Part shown: piece after piece, positions 8,491 through 18,966 of the stretch
How positions within the stretch are numbered: the first letter of the stretch is position 1
Layout: each line of letters opens with the position of its first letter
Translations under genes and position numbers: made by a program
Notes under the pieces: model-generated
The model's database searches: none
Seen by the model: only the letters and a program-made list of their open reading frames with translations
What the model was told of the DNA's origin: nothing
Assembly (NCBI GenBank): GCA_023266215.1
Contig: JAHFRQ010000002.1
Span: 1 to 64,000 of the forward strand
Length of the DNA: 64,000 nucleotides
From: Gammaproteobacteria bacterium
GTDB lineage: Bacteria > Pseudomonadota > Gammaproteobacteria > Coxiellales > Coxiellaceae
Direction of reading: 5' to 3'

Positions 8491-8516
8491 TAAAAAGTCT
8501 TTAGCGGAAAACATTC

Positions 8517-9104
8517 TCAATGCAAATACGCAATCAATCCCGATAAAAACATCTGAACCGCGATGGTTGTTAAGATCATGCCCATCAAGCGTTCAATCGC
8601 AATTAATCCACGGTTGCCTAATATGCGCATTAATCGATGTGCCAATAACATGATGGCCAAATAAATAATCGATGAAATCGTGATTGCAGAAAATAATAAA
8701 TGCATGTTGTCAGGCTGACGTGTTGCAAATAACATTACAATAGCAATCGCAGAGGGACCTGATGTTAATGGGATTGCCAGCGGCACAATTAAAGGTTCTT
8801 CCGTGGGGGCTGATTCTTCATCTACTTTTTCAGACGGAAAAATCATTTTTAATGCGATTAGAAATAAAATAATCGCACCTGCGATGCTCAAAGCTGAAGC
8901 GGTAATATTCAGGCCTGTCATAATGTGACTGCCGAAAAATAAAAAAAGTGTTAGAATTAAAAATGCGATAAAAACTTCTCGAATAATAATATGTACTTGT
9001 CTTTTTAGCTCATAAGATTTCAGAATAGATAAAAAGACAGGAATATTACCAAGCGGATCCATGACTAAAACCAATGTAATGGTTGCAGTATAAAGTGTCA
9101 TCAT
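8517..9104 (-). CDS. MarC-family integral membrane protein
   Basis: A MarC/YhgN-family protein of 195 residues with six predicted helices and the family signatures VMDPLGNIPVFLSI near the N-terminus and PLAIPLTSGPSAIAIVM in the second half. The function of the family is unresolved; the original link to multiple antibiotic resistance was withdrawn. It lies 6 bases after hemE in the same direction and is probably cotranscribed with it. Confidence 0.88.
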   Translation of the reverse strand: MMTLYTATITLVLVMDPLGNIPVFLSILKSYELKRQVHIIIREVFIAFLILTLFLFFGSHIMTGLNITASALSIAGAIILFLIALKMIFPSEKVDEESAPTEEPLIVPLAIPLTSGPSAIAIVMLFATRQPDNMHLLFSAITISSIIYLAIMLLAHRLMRILGNRGLIAIERLMGMILTTIAVQMFLSGLIAYLH

Positions 9105-9110
9105 TGTCTT

Positions 9111-10142
9111 TCATCCTTGATTTACAATAGTTTCCACCAATGCCGCTACATTTTCAACCGGCGTATCTTTTGAGACACCATGTCCCAAATTAAAAATATA
9201 ACCTGTTTTATTTTGATAAATGTTTAATAATTCCTTTGTTTTTTTTCTAATAATCTCAGGTGTTGATAATAGTGTGCATGGATCTAAATTGCCTTGTAAA
9301 GCCACTTTATCACCGATGCGCTTTTTAGCTGATATTAAATCCATCCCCCAATCCAAACCCACGCCATCACAACCTACATCTGCGATTAGCTCTAATGACT
9401 CATAACAGCCTTTGCTAAAAATAATCGTCGGCGCTTTTTTATTGATATTTTTTATTATTTTTTGCATGTAATCTAACGAAAATATTTTATAATCTGCGGG
9501 TGACAAAGCGCCACCCCAGCTATCAAATAACATAATGACATCAGCGCCCGCTTCAATTTGTTTATTGACATAATCAATTGTGACCACTGTTATTTTTTCT
9601 AATAAATTATGCAATAAATGGGGTGCTGCAAATAACATTTTTTTGATTATTTCAAAAGTTTTGCTCGATTTGCCTTCAACCATGTAAGTTGCCACCGTCC
9701 ACGGACTGCCTGCAAAACCAATTAAGGGTATTTTATTATTCAGCGCTTGTTTAGTTAATTTAATGGCTTGAGAGACATAATCTAATTTTTCGATCACATC
9801 AATTTGTAGTGTTTCAACCGCTTTTTCAGATTGAATAGGATTTAAAGCCACAGGCCCCTGGTTTTCAAACATTTTGATATCGCAACCCATCGCAATCGGC
9901 ACCGTTAAAATATCACTGAAAATAATGGCCGCATCCAATGGAAAGCGCAGAATGGGCTGCATCGTCGCCTCACAAGCTAATTCCGGCGTTTGGCAAAATT
10001 TAAAAAAATCAGGTGTTTTAGCACGCAATTGTCGATATTCGGGTAAATAACGCCCTGCTTGGCGCATCAGCCACAGCGGCGTTCGATCAATGGGCTGTCG
10101 CAATAAAGCTTTTATAAAGCGATTATTTAAAAGATCAGGCAT
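9111..10142 (-). CDS. hemE: Uroporphyrinogen decarboxylase
   Basis: HemE, 343 residues, removes the four acetate carboxyls of uroporphyrinogen III to give coproporphyrinogen III in heme synthesis. The signature PLWLMRQAGRYLPEY (22-36) with its substrate-binding Arg residues is intact, as are AIIFSDILT with the catalytic Asp and GFAGSPWT. It is divergent from murB with only 15 bases between the starts, so the two promoters must overlap coding sequence. Confidence 0.96.
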   Translation of the reverse strand: MPDLLNNRFIKALLRQPIDRTPLWLMRQAGRYLPEYRQLRAKTPDFFKFCQTPELACEATMQPILRFPLDAAIIFSDILTVPIAMGCDIKMFENQGPVALNPIQSEKAVETLQIDVIEKLDYVSQAIKLTKQALNNKIPLIGFAGSPWTVATYMVEGKSSKTFEIIKKMLFAAPHLLHNLLEKITVVTIDYVNKQIEAGADVIMLFDSWGGALSPADYKIFSLDYMQKIIKNINKKAPTIIFSKGCYESLELIADVGCDGVGLDWGMDLISAKKRIGDKVALQGNLDPCTLLSTPEIIRKKTKELLNIYQNKTGYIFNLGHGVSKDTPVENVAALVETIVNQG

Positions 10143-10157
10143 GTTATATTACTCTCT

Positions 10158-11183
10158 ATGAATCAAACTATTGTACATGAAAATCGATCACTCAAGCCAT
10201 TAAATACCTTTGGTTTGGATTATGTTGCGAAATTCTATATCGAAATTAATAGTATTGCAGCTCTTCACGCTATTTTAGACGATAAAGAGTTTCAATCTAA
10301 ACCAAGATTAATCTTAGGCGAAGGCAGTAATATTTTATTGACCCAAGATTTTAACGGTCTTGTGATTCACAATAAAATCAAAGGCATTAAAATAATCAAT
10401 GAAAACAAAGATCATGTTTTTATCCAAGCAACCGCTGGTGAAAACTGGCATGAATTTGTTTTGTATTGCGTTAAAAACAATTATGCGGGCGTTGAAAATT
10501 TATCTCTGATTCCAGGCACAGTGGGCGCGACACCTATTCAAAATATTGGCGCTTATGGTGCTGAAGTCAAGGATGTGATCGACAGCGTAGAAGTGGTTTC
10601 GCTTAAAAATGGCTCGATTGAGCAGTTTTCAAATGCAGATTGCGAATTAGGATATCGTGACAGCGTTTTTAAAAATGCACTCAAAAATCAATTTTTTGTG
10701 ACCAGTGTCACATTTAGATTAAACAAACATCCCATTTTTAATACTGAATATGGATCCATTGGTGACACACTTAAAAAAATGAAGGTTGAGAAATTATCAA
10801 TTAAAGCGATCAGCGATGCGGTAATTAAAATTCGACAAGAAAAATTACCCGATCCTAAAATAATAGGCAATGCCGGCAGTTTTTTTAAAAATCCTATTAT
10901 TGCGCAACCTCAATTTGATTTGTTACAAAAGAAATTTAAAGCAATGCCATATTTTACAGAATCAGATGCAAGGGTGAAAATCCCAGCAGCCTGGCTTATT
11001 GAGCAATGTGGCTTTAAAGGCAAACGCATGGGCAATATTGGCGTTCATGAAAATCAAGCTTTGGTCTTAGTCAATTATGGTAATGGCTCGGGTTTGGCGC
11101 TAAAAAATTTAAGCGCTGAGATTCAGCAAGCCGTTGCTGAAAAATTTGGCATAACGCTTAAAACAGAAGTAAATATTTTTTAA
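10158..11183 (+). CDS. murB: UDP-N-acetylenolpyruvoylglucosamine reductase
   Basis: A type I MurB of 341 residues, a FAD enzyme that reduces UDP-GlcNAc-enolpyruvate to UDP-MurNAc with NADPH in peptidoglycan synthesis. Seen are the FAD-binding LGEGSNILL (about 52-60), SLIPGTVGATPIQNIGAYG, YRDSVFK and NAGSFFKNP with the catalytic Ser. The length and the GYRDS-type loop match the E. coli-like class. Confidence 0.96.
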   Translation: MNQTIVHENRSLKPLNTFGLDYVAKFYIEINSIAALHAILDDKEFQSKPRLILGEGSNILLTQDFNGLVIHNKIKGIKIINENKDHVFIQATAGENWHEFVLYCVKNNYAGVENLSLIPGTVGATPIQNIGAYGAEVKDVIDSVEVVSLKNGSIEQFSNADCELGYRDSVFKNALKNQFFVTSVTFRLNKHPIFNTEYGSIGDTLKKMKVEKLSIKAISDAVIKIRQEKLPDPKIIGNAGSFFKNPIIAQPQFDLLQKKFKAMPYFTESDARVKIPAAWLIEQCGFKGKRMGNIGVHENQALVLVNYGNGSGLALKNLSAEIQQAVAEKFGITLKTEVNIF

Positions 11184-11195
11184 TGCGATAAACAC

Positions 11196-11224
11196 TTGGA
11201 AATTTAAAAAAAACATGCGATGAT
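11196..11224 (+). promoter_or_regulatory. Possible promoter of the small regulator
   Basis: TTGGAA (11196-11201), 17 bases and GATGAT (11219-11224) lie between murB and the Cro/C1-type regulator gene. The match is moderate (4 of 6 at each box). Confidence 0.35.
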
Positions 11225-11260
11225 ACGCACCTTTCAATATTACTAAAAGGTGAGTTATTT

Positions 11261-11548
11261 ATGTCTCAGTTACACGCAAAATCAGCTAAAGCAATTAAAT
11301 CGCAGCATGAAATTTTACTCTCGAATCTACGCTTCCTTTTATCAGAGCAAAGTATTAATGAAACAGAATTATCACGTCGCACGTTGATCCCACAACCGAC
11401 ATTGCACAAAATTTTTGCGAGCAAAACAACTGATCCTCGCATTTCAACATTGCATTGTTTGGCGCAATATTTTGAAGTGACAGTTGATGAACTGTATGTT
11501 GAGCACGCATCACGCAGCAAGCCCGTAAAACAAAAGAAAGCGCGCTAA
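11261..11548 (+). CDS. Cro/C1 (XRE)-type transcriptional regulator
   Basis: A 95-residue protein that is almost entirely one HTH_3 domain: NETELSRRTLIPQPTLHKIF holds the helix-turn-helix and the tail ISTLHCLAQYFEVTVDELY is the typical fourth and fifth helices. AAAGGTGAG gives a good ribosome binding site. The C-terminus is basic (KPVKQKKAR). Similar small regulators occur in Legionella relatives as single genes. The target is unknown; no palindrome stands out in its own short leader. Confidence 0.85.
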   Translation: MSQLHAKSAKAIKSQHEILLSNLRFLLSEQSINETELSRRTLIPQPTLHKIFASKTTDPRISTLHCLAQYFEVTVDELYVEHASRSKPVKQKKAR

Positions 11549-11561
11549 ATCACGTTATTTC

Positions 11562-11588
11562 CCGGATAAATGTATTACATTTATCCGG
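11562..11588. terminator. Bidirectional terminator hairpin
   Basis: CCGGATAAATG (11562-11572) pairs with CATTTATCCGG (11578-11588) around a 5-base loop. It sits between the convergent ends of the regulator gene (11548) and uvrA (11608). The flanking T-runs are short, so termination may be partial. Confidence 0.6.
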
Positions 11589-11607
11589 AATTTCTATCGA
11601 AGCAATC

Positions 11608-14421
11608 TCAAATCAATTTCGATTTCAAGAATCTTCCCGTATGTGACGCCTTGCATTTTGCAATTGTTTCAGGTGTACCAGCTGCGATGATTTCACCGCC
11701 TTTATTTCCGCCTTCAGGACCTAAATCAATGATCCAATCAGCGACTTTAATCACATCTAAATTATGTTCAATCACAATAATCGTATTGCCGTGGTCACGC
11801 AATCGCAATAATACTTTCAGTAATTGTGCGATATCATGAAAATGCAATCCGGTTGTTGGTTCATCTAAAATATATAACGTATTTCCCGTATCGCGACGCG
11901 ATAATTCTTTGGATAACTTAATACGTTGCGCTTCACCGCCTGATAATGTCGTCGCACTTTGACCCAATGAAATATACGACAAGCCAACATCAATTAAAGT
12001 TTGTAATTTGCGCGCAATAATCGGAACGGGTTTAAAAAATTCGAGCGCTTCTTCAACGGTCATTTGTAAAATATCATAAATATTTTTTCCCTTATATTTA
12101 ATATCTAATGTTTCGCGATTGTATCGTTTTCCTTGGCATTCATCGCAGATCACATATACATCTGCTAAAAAATGCATTTCAACTCTAATCAAACCATCTC
12201 CTTCGCACGCTTCACAGCGACCACCTGCGACATTAAAACTAAAGCGCCCGACTTCATAACCACGCGCGCGAGACTCTTGCGTTGCCGCAAATAATTCACG
12301 CAGCGGTGTAAAAATACCTGTGTACGTTGCAGGATTAGATCGTGGTGTTCTGCCGATGGGACTTTGATTAATATCAACGACTTTATCTAAGTAATTTAAT
12401 CCGGTGATATCATCATGCGCGCCAACGTCATTTAGATTCGCTTTATTTAAAGCATGGGCTGCAACAGGATATAACGTGTCATTAATTAAACTGGATTTTC
12501 CTGAGCCTGACACGCCCGTTACGCACGTTAATAATCCCAATGGAATATCAACCGACACATTTTTTAAATTATGACAGCGCGCATTGGTGATTTTAATGCT
12601 GTTGCGACACGTATTTTCAATGCGCTTTTTAGGTGTCTCAATAGATAATTTTCCTGATAAATATTGTCCCGTGATAGATCTTTCGGATTTCTCAATCTCT
12701 TTAGGTTTTCCTGCAAAAATAACTTCACCGCCGTGCTTGCCAGCGCCTGGACCAATATCAATTAAATAATCTGCATTTAAAATAGCTTCTTCATCATGTT
12801 CCACTACAATCACGGAATTGCCCAAATCCCGCAATCGAATTAATGTTTTTAATAATCGTTCGTTATCGCGTTGATGCAAGCCAATTGAAGGCTCATCTAA
12901 AATATACATCACGCCCATTAAACCAGAACCAATTTGACTGGCCAAACGAATCCGCTGTGCTTCACCCCCAGACAACGTTTCAGCGCTGCGATTTAACGTT
13001 AAATATTCTAAACCCACATCCAATAAAAATCCCAAGCGTGCATTCACTTCTTTTAAAATTTTATCGGCGATTTCTTTTCGATTACCTTTTAATGATAGTT
13101 TTGTAAAAAAATCATGGGCATCTGAAATAGACAGATTAGTTATTTCGGGTAAACTTTTATCGGCAATAAAAACATGTCGCGCTGATTGGCACAAACGAGT
13201 TCCCTCGCAGGTTTTGCAAAGCGCGGTCGTTAAAAATTTCGCTAGCTCTTCGCGAACGGCTTGCGATTCTGTTTCTTTATATCGACGTGATAAATTAGGT
13301 AAAATTCCCTCAAAAACATGTGTTTTTTGAATTTTGGCACCTTTGTGTGTTGCAAAAGTAAACGTAATTTCTTCATCTCCACTGCCTGAGAGAATTATTT
13401 TCTGAATTTTTTTAGGCAAGCTTTTAAATGGCAAATCCACATTAAATTTATAATGTTGCGCTAAGCAAATTAACATTTGAAAATAATGATAATTGCGCTT
13501 GTCCCAACCTCGAATGGCACCTTCACTTAATGACAGCTCCGCACTTTCCACAATTTTTTCAGGATCAAATGATTGCTCCATGCCCAAGCCATCGCAGCTT
13601 TCACAGGCGCCCATAGGGCTGTTAAATGAAAATAATCGGGGTTCTAATTCTTTGATGCTATAGCCACATTGTGGACACGCAAATTTTGCTGAAAAAATAG
13701 ATTCTTTTTGATTATCAATAATCATTGCCAAGCCATCGGATAATCTTAATGCAGTTTCAAAAGATTCGGCTAGTCGTTGTTGAATATCAGCGCGAATTTT
13801 AATGCGATCAATGACCACCTCGATCGAATGTTTTTTCTGCAGATCTAATTTTCCAACGTCTTCTAATTCTTTAATAACACCGTCAATTCGAGCACGAATA
13901 AAGCCTTGTGATTTTAATGATTCAAATAGAGCTGAAAATTCACCTTTGCGCTCGCGCACGACAGGTGCTAGCAACATAATCGCCGTGCCTTGTGGCAAGC
14001 TCATGGCAGTATCAACCATTTGACTCACGCTTTGCGCTTCTAATTCATGATGATGCGTTGGACATTGTGGTTTTCCGACACGGGCATACAGCAGCCTTAA
14101 ATAATCATAAATTTCGGTAATCGTACCGACAGTCGATCTTGGATTATGCGATGCCGATTTTTGTTCAATTGAAATAGCAGGTGACAGCCCCTCGATCAAA
14201 TCTACTTCGGGTTTGTCCATAACAGATAAAAATTGCCTTGCGTACGCTGATAAAGACTCCACATAGCGCCTTTGTCCTTCTGCATAGAGGGTGTCAAATG
14301 CCAGTGATGATTTCCCCGAGCCTGATAGACCCGTGATCACAACAAGCTGATCACGCGGAATATCAACATTGATGTTTTTCAAATTATGGGTGCGTACGCC
14401 ACGAAGGCTAATTGTTTTCAT
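11608..14421 (-). CDS. uvrA: Excinuclease ABC subunit A
   Basis: UvrA, 937 residues, the damage-recognising ATPase of nucleotide excision repair, acting as a dimer with UvrB. It has two ABC modules (Walker [17 protein letters not shown] near residue 31 and [16 protein letters not shown] in the second half), two LSGGEAQRI signatures, and both zinc modules (CPQC...CESC and CEACEGDG...CDEC). The length is normal. It is divergent from the MFS transporter; no canonical CTGT-N8-ACAG LexA box is visible in the 100-base spacer, so SOS control as in E. coli is not supported. Confidence 0.97.
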   Translation of the reverse strand: MKTISLRGVRTHNLKNINVDIPRDQLVVITGLSGSGKSSLAFDTLYAEGQRRYVESLSAYARQFLSVMDKPEVDLIEGLSPAISIEQKSASHNPRSTVGTITEIYDYLRLLYARVGKPQCPTHHHELEAQSVSQMVDTAMSLPQGTAIMLLAPVVRERKGEFSALFESLKSQGFIRARIDGVIKELEDVGKLDLQKKHSIEVVIDRIKIRADIQQRLAESFETALRLSDGLAMIIDNQKESIFSAKFACPQCGYSIKELEPRLFSFNSPMGACESCDGLGMEQSFDPEKIVESAELSLSEGAIRGWDKRNYHYFQMLICLAQHYKFNVDLPFKSLPKKIQKIILSGSGDEEITFTFATHKGAKIQKTHVFEGILPNLSRRYKETESQAVREELAKFLTTALCKTCEGTRLCQSARHVFIADKSLPEITNLSISDAHDFFTKLSLKGNRKEIADKILKEVNARLGFLLDVGLEYLTLNRSAETLSGGEAQRIRLASQIGSGLMGVMYILDEPSIGLHQRDNERLLKTLIRLRDLGNSVIVVEHDEEAILNADYLIDIGPGAGKHGGEVIFAGKPKEIEKSERSITGQYLSGKLSIETPKKRIENTCRNSIKITNARCHNLKNVSVDIPLGLLTCVTGVSGSGKSSLINDTLYPVAAHALNKANLNDVGAHDDITGLNYLDKVVDINQSPIGRTPRSNPATYTGIFTPLRELFAATQESRARGYEVGRFSFNVAGGRCEACEGDGLIRVEMHFLADVYVICDECQGKRYNRETLDIKYKGKNIYDILQMTVEEALEFFKPVPIIARKLQTLIDVGLSYISLGQSATTLSGGEAQRIKLSKELSRRDTGNTLYILDEPTTGLHFHDIAQLLKVLLRLRDHGNTIIVIEHNLDVIKVADWIIDLGPEGGNKGGEIIAAGTPETIAKCKASHTGRFLKSKLI

Positions 14422-14521
14422 ATTTATGTTAACTCTGTATACTGTCGATCTTGGTGAAATGGCTTAAAATGATCGGCAATTATAGTCTTTTTTTCAAGCT
14501 AACACTATTGGAATAGCACGT

Positions 14522-15745
14522 ATGGAATGGATAATGACGTCTCAAAAAGCGCGATTAGTCCTAATTGTACTGGCCAGCATTATGGCGATCCGCATGCTGG
14601 GTTTATTCATGATTTTGCCTGTTTTTTCAGCGTCTGCTACGCAATTTCTACATGCAACACCCGGATTAATTGGCTTAGCGCTGGGCATGTATGGCTTAAC
14701 ACAGGCACTTTTTCAAATCCCTTTCGGCATGCTGTCTGATAAAATCGGCCGAAAACCTGTGATTTTAATCGGTTTAACGCTATTATTGATTGGCAGCGTC
14801 ATCGCAGCGCGCGCTCATACCATTCACATTTTATTGCTGGGTCGTGCATTACAAGGCGCAGGCGCCATTGGCAGCACAGTTTTAGCACTCACAGCAGACT
14901 TAACACGCGATGAATCACGCAGTAAAGCCATGGCTTTAATGGGCTTATCAATTGGTCTTGCTTTTACTGTAGCTTTAATTGTAGGCCCTGTCTTAAATGG
15001 GCTGTTTGGACTATCTGGTATTTTTTGGGCGACGTGTATTTTAGCCGTTATTGCCATCTTATTATTAATCACGATTATTCCAAAGCCTTCAAACATACCA
15101 GCTAATACACTTCATGAATCTATTCAAAAACGATTTAAAATTATTTTGCAAGATCCAGATTTGTTGCGATTAAATTTTGGTATTTTTGCGCTGCATGCTA
15201 TTTTAACGGCGATGTTTTTAGTGTTGCCGCTGATTTTATTGCAAAAAATAAAGCTCACAGAATGGCACCAGGTGAGCTTATATTTAAGCGTATTATTCGT
15301 TTCGTTTCTATTAGCGCTGCCGCTGATTATTATTTCTGAAAAGAAAAAGTTGACGAAACCCATTTTTTTAAATGCTATTGTTGCCATTATAGTTATTCAA
15401 ATGCTGTTGATTTGGTTTCACAGTAGCTTACTATCTATTACAATTTTACTGCTGATTTTTTTTACCGCGTTTACTTTTTTAGAAGCAACACTGCCTTCTT
15501 TAATTTCCAAAATTGCGCCCGCGCACTTAAAAGGCACAGCGATGGGTATTTACTCTTCCTCGCAATTTTTCGGCATTTTTGTCGGTGGCGCTGTCGGCGG
15601 CTGGGTATTAACGTATGCGGATTTTCCGGGTGTATTTTTACTGTGTACCTGCATAGGCATGATATGGTTGTCTACTACTTTTTTTATGAAACCCGAGTTG
15701 CGAAAGTCAGCGGGAACAGGTAGCCTACCTGAAGTTGAAAACTAA
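14522..15745 (+). CDS. MFS efflux transporter
   Basis: A Major Facilitator of 407 residues with 12 predicted helices. The loop 2-3 motif A, GMLSDKIGRKP, is at 69-79, and RALQGAGAIGSTVLAL gives the helix-4 region of drug:H+ antiporters of the DHA1 type. The likely substrate is a drug or metabolite exported at the inner membrane. The first ATG is listed, but the in-frame ATG at 14534 (MTSQKARLV) is as likely because only it has a purine-rich GGAATGG upstream. ssb follows after 12 bases, so the pair is cotranscribed. uvrA-MFS-ssb is the order I recall from Legionella relatives. Confidence 0.85.
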   Translation: MEWIMTSQKARLVLIVLASIMAIRMLGLFMILPVFSASATQFLHATPGLIGLALGMYGLTQALFQIPFGMLSDKIGRKPVILIGLTLLLIGSVIAARAHTIHILLLGRALQGAGAIGSTVLALTADLTRDESRSKAMALMGLSIGLAFTVALIVGPVLNGLFGLSGIFWATCILAVIAILLLITIIPKPSNIPANTLHESIQKRFKIILQDPDLLRLNFGIFALHAILTAMFLVLPLILLQKIKLTEWHQVSLYLSVLFVSFLLALPLIIISEKKKLTKPIFLNAIVAIIVIQMLLIWFHSSLLSITILLLIFFTAFTFLEATLPSLISKIAPAHLKGTAMGIYSSSQFFGIFVGGAVGGWVLTYADFPGVFLLCTCIGMIWLSTTFFMKPELRKSAGTGSLPEVEN

Positions 15746-15757
15746 CAGGAGAGCATC

Positions 15758-16216
15758 ATGGCACGTGGAATTAACAAAGTAATTTTAATCGGCAACTTGG
15801 GCAGCGACCCAGAAATTCGTCACACCCCCACCAACAACAGCGCTGTTGTCTCGGTGAACATCGCAACGAGCTCCGGCTGGCGCGATAAGCAAACAGGCGA
15901 AATGCAAGAGCGCACAGAATGGCATCGCGTGGTATTTTTTAATCGTTTGGCTGAAATCGTCAGTGAATACTTGCGTAAAGGCTCTAAAGTATTCGTTGAA
16001 GGCAGTCTGCGCACTCGCAAATGGACGGATAAAAACAATATCGAACGCTACACGACTGAAATCGTCGCTAACGAAATGCAAATGCTGGATAGCCGAGGTG
16101 GCGCTGCAACTGCAACCAACGGTCAGCCGCAATCTGCGTCAAATCAAGATGATCATCACGAATCTTCCATTCCTGCTAGTTCATCGAATGATTTTGAAGA
16201 TGATATTCCGTTTTAA
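15758..16216 (+). CDS. ssb: Single-stranded DNA-binding protein
   Basis: SSB, 152 residues, with an OB-fold in the first ~110 residues ([20 protein letters not shown], then [21 protein letters not shown]), a short Gln/Ser/Asp-rich linker and the acidic tip DDIPF, which recruits repair and replication partners. The linker is shorter than in E. coli. AGGAG lies at the proper distance from the ATG. Confidence 0.97.
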   Translation: MARGINKVILIGNLGSDPEIRHTPTNNSAVVSVNIATSSGWRDKQTGEMQERTEWHRVVFFNRLAEIVSEYLRKGSKVFVEGSLRTRKWTDKNNIERYTTEIVANEMQMLDSRGGAATATNGQPQSASNQDDHHESSIPASSSNDFEDDIPF

Positions 16217-16225
16217 ATAATTTTC

Positions 16226-16256
16226 TAAACCCTTTCTCTGCGCGAGAGAGGGTTTA
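16226..16256. terminator. Hairpin between convergent genes
   Basis: A 13-bp stem with one G-U pair (16226-16238 with 16244-16256) and a 5-base loop sits between the ends of ssb and the minus-strand membrane-protein gene. Neither side has a long T-run. Confidence 0.55.
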
Positions 16257-16258
16257 GA

Positions 16259-17794
16259 TTAGTGTCTAAAAACTTGTGGCGTCTCGCCGCCAGAACCCGA
16301 ATTACTTCCATCAGCTTCTATTTCTTCGACATGAATTTCTCCGAAGGCAGGATCCATGGGCGGTGGTGTTGCTGGCAGTTTCCCTGCTGCTGGATCTGCT
16401 TCTTGCAGATTTTTGCGATTGCCATAAAAAGAATGTGCTGAATTCATTGCGGATACACTTCTCCTTTCTGCTTCTGTTTTTGGCAAGCTCTTATATTTTT
16501 CCATGCACTTTATATCAACGATTACTTTTCGATCTTCAACTGACAGTTGAGAAAGTATTGCCGCATATTCTTTTTTATCTTTTTTATCAATACTGAAGTA
16601 TTCACAAATTAATTTTTGCTCTACTACATCGGGAGTGATACACGAGCCAAAACTTTTAAAAATAGTGGTACGAATTTTTTGTTCGCTTATTTTTTGATGA
16701 AATTGCTTTAATCGCATCACAGCAGAAACACTGTAAAGTATCGCGGCACAAATATTTAATATAATCGCCGCAGGTGGAAATAAAAATGCAATACCCAAAC
16801 ACACTGCACCAAGACCACAAAGCAAATTAGCCATGGCATCTAATCGTTGTTTTTCAATTTTATTTTTTTGCTTTAACTGCAATAATGTAATTAATTTTTT
16901 TTGTATTTTGGTTGGTTCTGTTGCAGAGAGCGCATCAACTTGTTGTTGAATTCTATTTTGCTTTAAAGTCAACAATGTTTTTAATTTTTCATCGTCACAA
17001 GATTTGATTTTAATCGTTAATGCAGAAAGTTTTTCTTCTCGATCTTCTAAAAGTGCGCCTTCATTTAATTTTTGAGTTGCGCGATACCAAGAATAGCCTG
17101 AGCGTGCCGCCATTAAAAACGAACCGCCGGCAAAAGCAAATGAGCTTGCAGAAAGCGCAAGTGATGCACCCAATGTCGCACCGCTGACCAGAAACAATGC
17201 TCTGATACCACCAGACTGATGCGCCATCATCAACATCGACACAAATCCCCACAAAGTACCGACAGGTGTTGCCACCATCGCCCAAAATAAATTGGTTGTA
17301 ACCCATCTTCTTTTGGCCGCTTCGTTGTGCGCGCATAAATTAAGCCTGCTGCGCACTTCGCGCGCTGTTAAACCCGCCCAAATTGAATCAACCGTATTCC
17401 AATCTAAGCCACTCACCGATGAAGCCAGCACGCTATTGGCAATACCTTGCGCTAACGGCGAAGGCATCACTGACATGACATTTAAAACAGCGCCCAAAAC
17501 AGACGATAATTGAATCGCATCAGTTGCTGTTGCTGCGCGGTCTTTTAAGGCTTTGTTTTTTTCGGCTAGTTCTTTTTGTATTTTTGCTTCAAGCGCTTCT
17601 CTTTTTTTTCTTAATTCAATCTGCTCCGGAGTTTCTAAAACTAGAGATGCTACTCGGTAAAATTGAGCCGTCAAAGCATCACGGAAAGATAGTTTTTTAG
17701 ACGCCTGAGAAACTAAAACTGCCGAAGCGCGACGATACTTTTTCCATACATCAAAAGAATATCGCAATGCATTTAATTCTTCTTGCGTTTGCAT
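16259..17794 (-). CDS. Large membrane protein of unknown function
   Basis: No family recognised. The 511-residue protein has a charged coiled-coil-like stretch at about 55-87 (ETPEQIELRKKREALEAKIQ onwards), hydrophobic segments at about 167-190 and 199-230, a second heptad-like charged region at 250-318, a hydrophobic pair at about 322-362, and a soluble C-terminus ending in a Pro-rich and then acidic, Gly/Ser-rich tail (GEIHVEEIEADGS). Paired hydrophobic hairpins, coiled coils and an acidic tail are common in translocated effectors of Legionella and Coxiella, but no secretion signal can be proven here. Its start is 4 bases from the FUSC gene's stop, so they share an operon. Confidence 0.6.
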   Translation of the reverse strand: MQTQEELNALRYSFDVWKKYRRASAVLVSQASKKLSFRDALTAQFYRVASLVLETPEQIELRKKREALEAKIQKELAEKNKALKDRAATATDAIQLSSVLGAVLNVMSVMPSPLAQGIANSVLASSVSGLDWNTVDSIWAGLTAREVRSRLNLCAHNEAAKRRWVTTNLFWAMVATPVGTLWGFVSMLMMAHQSGGIRALFLVSGATLGASLALSASSFAFAGGSFLMAARSGYSWYRATQKLNEGALLEDREEKLSALTIKIKSCDDEKLKTLLTLKQNRIQQQVDALSATEPTKIQKKLITLLQLKQKNKIEKQRLDAMANLLCGLGAVCLGIAFLFPPAAIILNICAAILYSVSAVMRLKQFHQKISEQKIRTTIFKSFGSCITPDVVEQKLICEYFSIDKKDKKEYAAILSQLSVEDRKVIVDIKCMEKYKSLPKTEAERRSVSAMNSAHSFYGNRKNLQEADPAAGKLPATPPPMDPAFGEIHVEEIEADGSNSGSGGETPQVFRH

Positions 17795-17798
17795 AATT

Positions 17799-18878
17799 CT
17801 ACTCCCTCACCAATTGATTGGTATGAATAATGCCATTCCAGCTTTCAATTAATTTTAGGAGACAAAGGGGAATTTGTCGCAGACTAAAATAAATCACGCC
17901 CAATTGTTCTTGTGATTTTTCAGAGTCTGTAATAGCAATTGATTTAATATTATTAATATTTAATTCAAAATTTTCAAAATTTATTTTATTAGTTTCAATA
18001 TTTTCTTCGACCTCAAACTGAGAGAATAAATTCATGAGAATCTGCATTGCGGGCTCAAGTGCATCGCGCAAGTTTTCAGCGTCTTGCGTTGTTGCTGCCG
18101 ATAGCTCATACAAAGCTTTGTCGATAAATAATAAATAGTGGTAAATAGAACGTAAATTACTAATTAAATAATTAAATTGTTGCTTAACGCGATAGGGGCG
18201 CATGCTTTCATATCGACCTGAGCGAATAATTTCGCGCAATTTTATTAAGCTTTTTACAATCGATGATTCAAGCTGGTTCACATCAGGATTGCTTCTACGG
18301 TCAATATGCTCAATAAATATTTTTTTGACAAAATCAGCTAAATAATGAAACTCATGCACACATTCAATAATCACGGCGCGACGCGCATTGAGCGGAAAAA
18401 TAAATCTCGACACGAGCAACGTAATAATAATACCCAAGAAAATTTCAATCACGCGCATTTCTGCATAATGCAAATTTGCGCCCGTTGTAAAAACAATTAA
18501 GCAAAAAGTAACCATGCCGAGTACGGCGACATACGTAACATCGGTTCCACGACTGCTGGCGAATTTTGAAAAAAAGAAAGCGGCAATAATCAAAATACAA
18601 AAAATTAAAATGGGATTTGAAACATAATAAATAGTTAACACACCTAAAATCGCACCTAAAATAGTGCCGATCATTCGCATTGCGCCACGCAATACTTGCT
18701 GGCCTATGATGGCCTGGCTTCCCATGACAACAGCGATTGTGATTAAAACCCAGACTGAATTTTTATCTGGAAGCAGCGGCATAATCAAGCAGCCAATCGC
18801 GAACGCGATAGCGTATTTTAACGCGTGTATATTTTTTTCTTGGTGCCGGTAATAATACCGACGAAGCTGTTGAATCAT
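17799..18878 (-). CDS. FUSC/aromatic-acid exporter family protein
   Basis: A 359-residue protein. Residues ~20-165 hold about six helices in closely spaced pairs with the family-like segments YAIAFAIGCLIMPLLPDKNS, VWVLITIAVVMGSQ and LRGAMRMIGTILGAILGVL. The remaining ~190 residues are a soluble helical domain. This is the half-length form (one membrane bundle plus one cytoplasmic domain) of the FUSC/ArAE (YccS, AaeB) superfamily. The likely role is efflux of small aromatic or other organic acids; the substrate is not predictable. It is cotranscribed with the downstream 511-residue membrane protein. Confidence 0.75.
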   Translation of the reverse strand: MIQQLRRYYYRHQEKNIHALKYAIAFAIGCLIMPLLPDKNSVWVLITIAVVMGSQAIIGQQVLRGAMRMIGTILGAILGVLTIYYVSNPILIFCILIIAAFFFSKFASSRGTDVTYVAVLGMVTFCLIVFTTGANLHYAEMRVIEIFLGIIITLLVSRFIFPLNARRAVIIECVHEFHYLADFVKKIFIEHIDRRSNPDVNQLESSIVKSLIKLREIIRSGRYESMRPYRVKQQFNYLISNLRSIYHYLLFIDKALYELSAATTQDAENLRDALEPAMQILMNLFSQFEVEENIETNKINFENFELNINNIKSIAITDSEKSQEQLGVIYFSLRQIPLCLLKLIESWNGIIHTNQLVRE

Positions 18879-18966
18879 AGTGGGCGTATTCTACCACTGA
18901 TATTCGGCAAGTTAAATTAAGGAATTATTAAATAATGATATCTTATTCAACAATCAATTAGTTAGC

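Noticed and set aside
14422-14521. LexA box between uvrA and the MFS gene
   Set aside because: CTGT motifs occur (near 14435), but none has ACAG eight bases on; SOS control is not supported.
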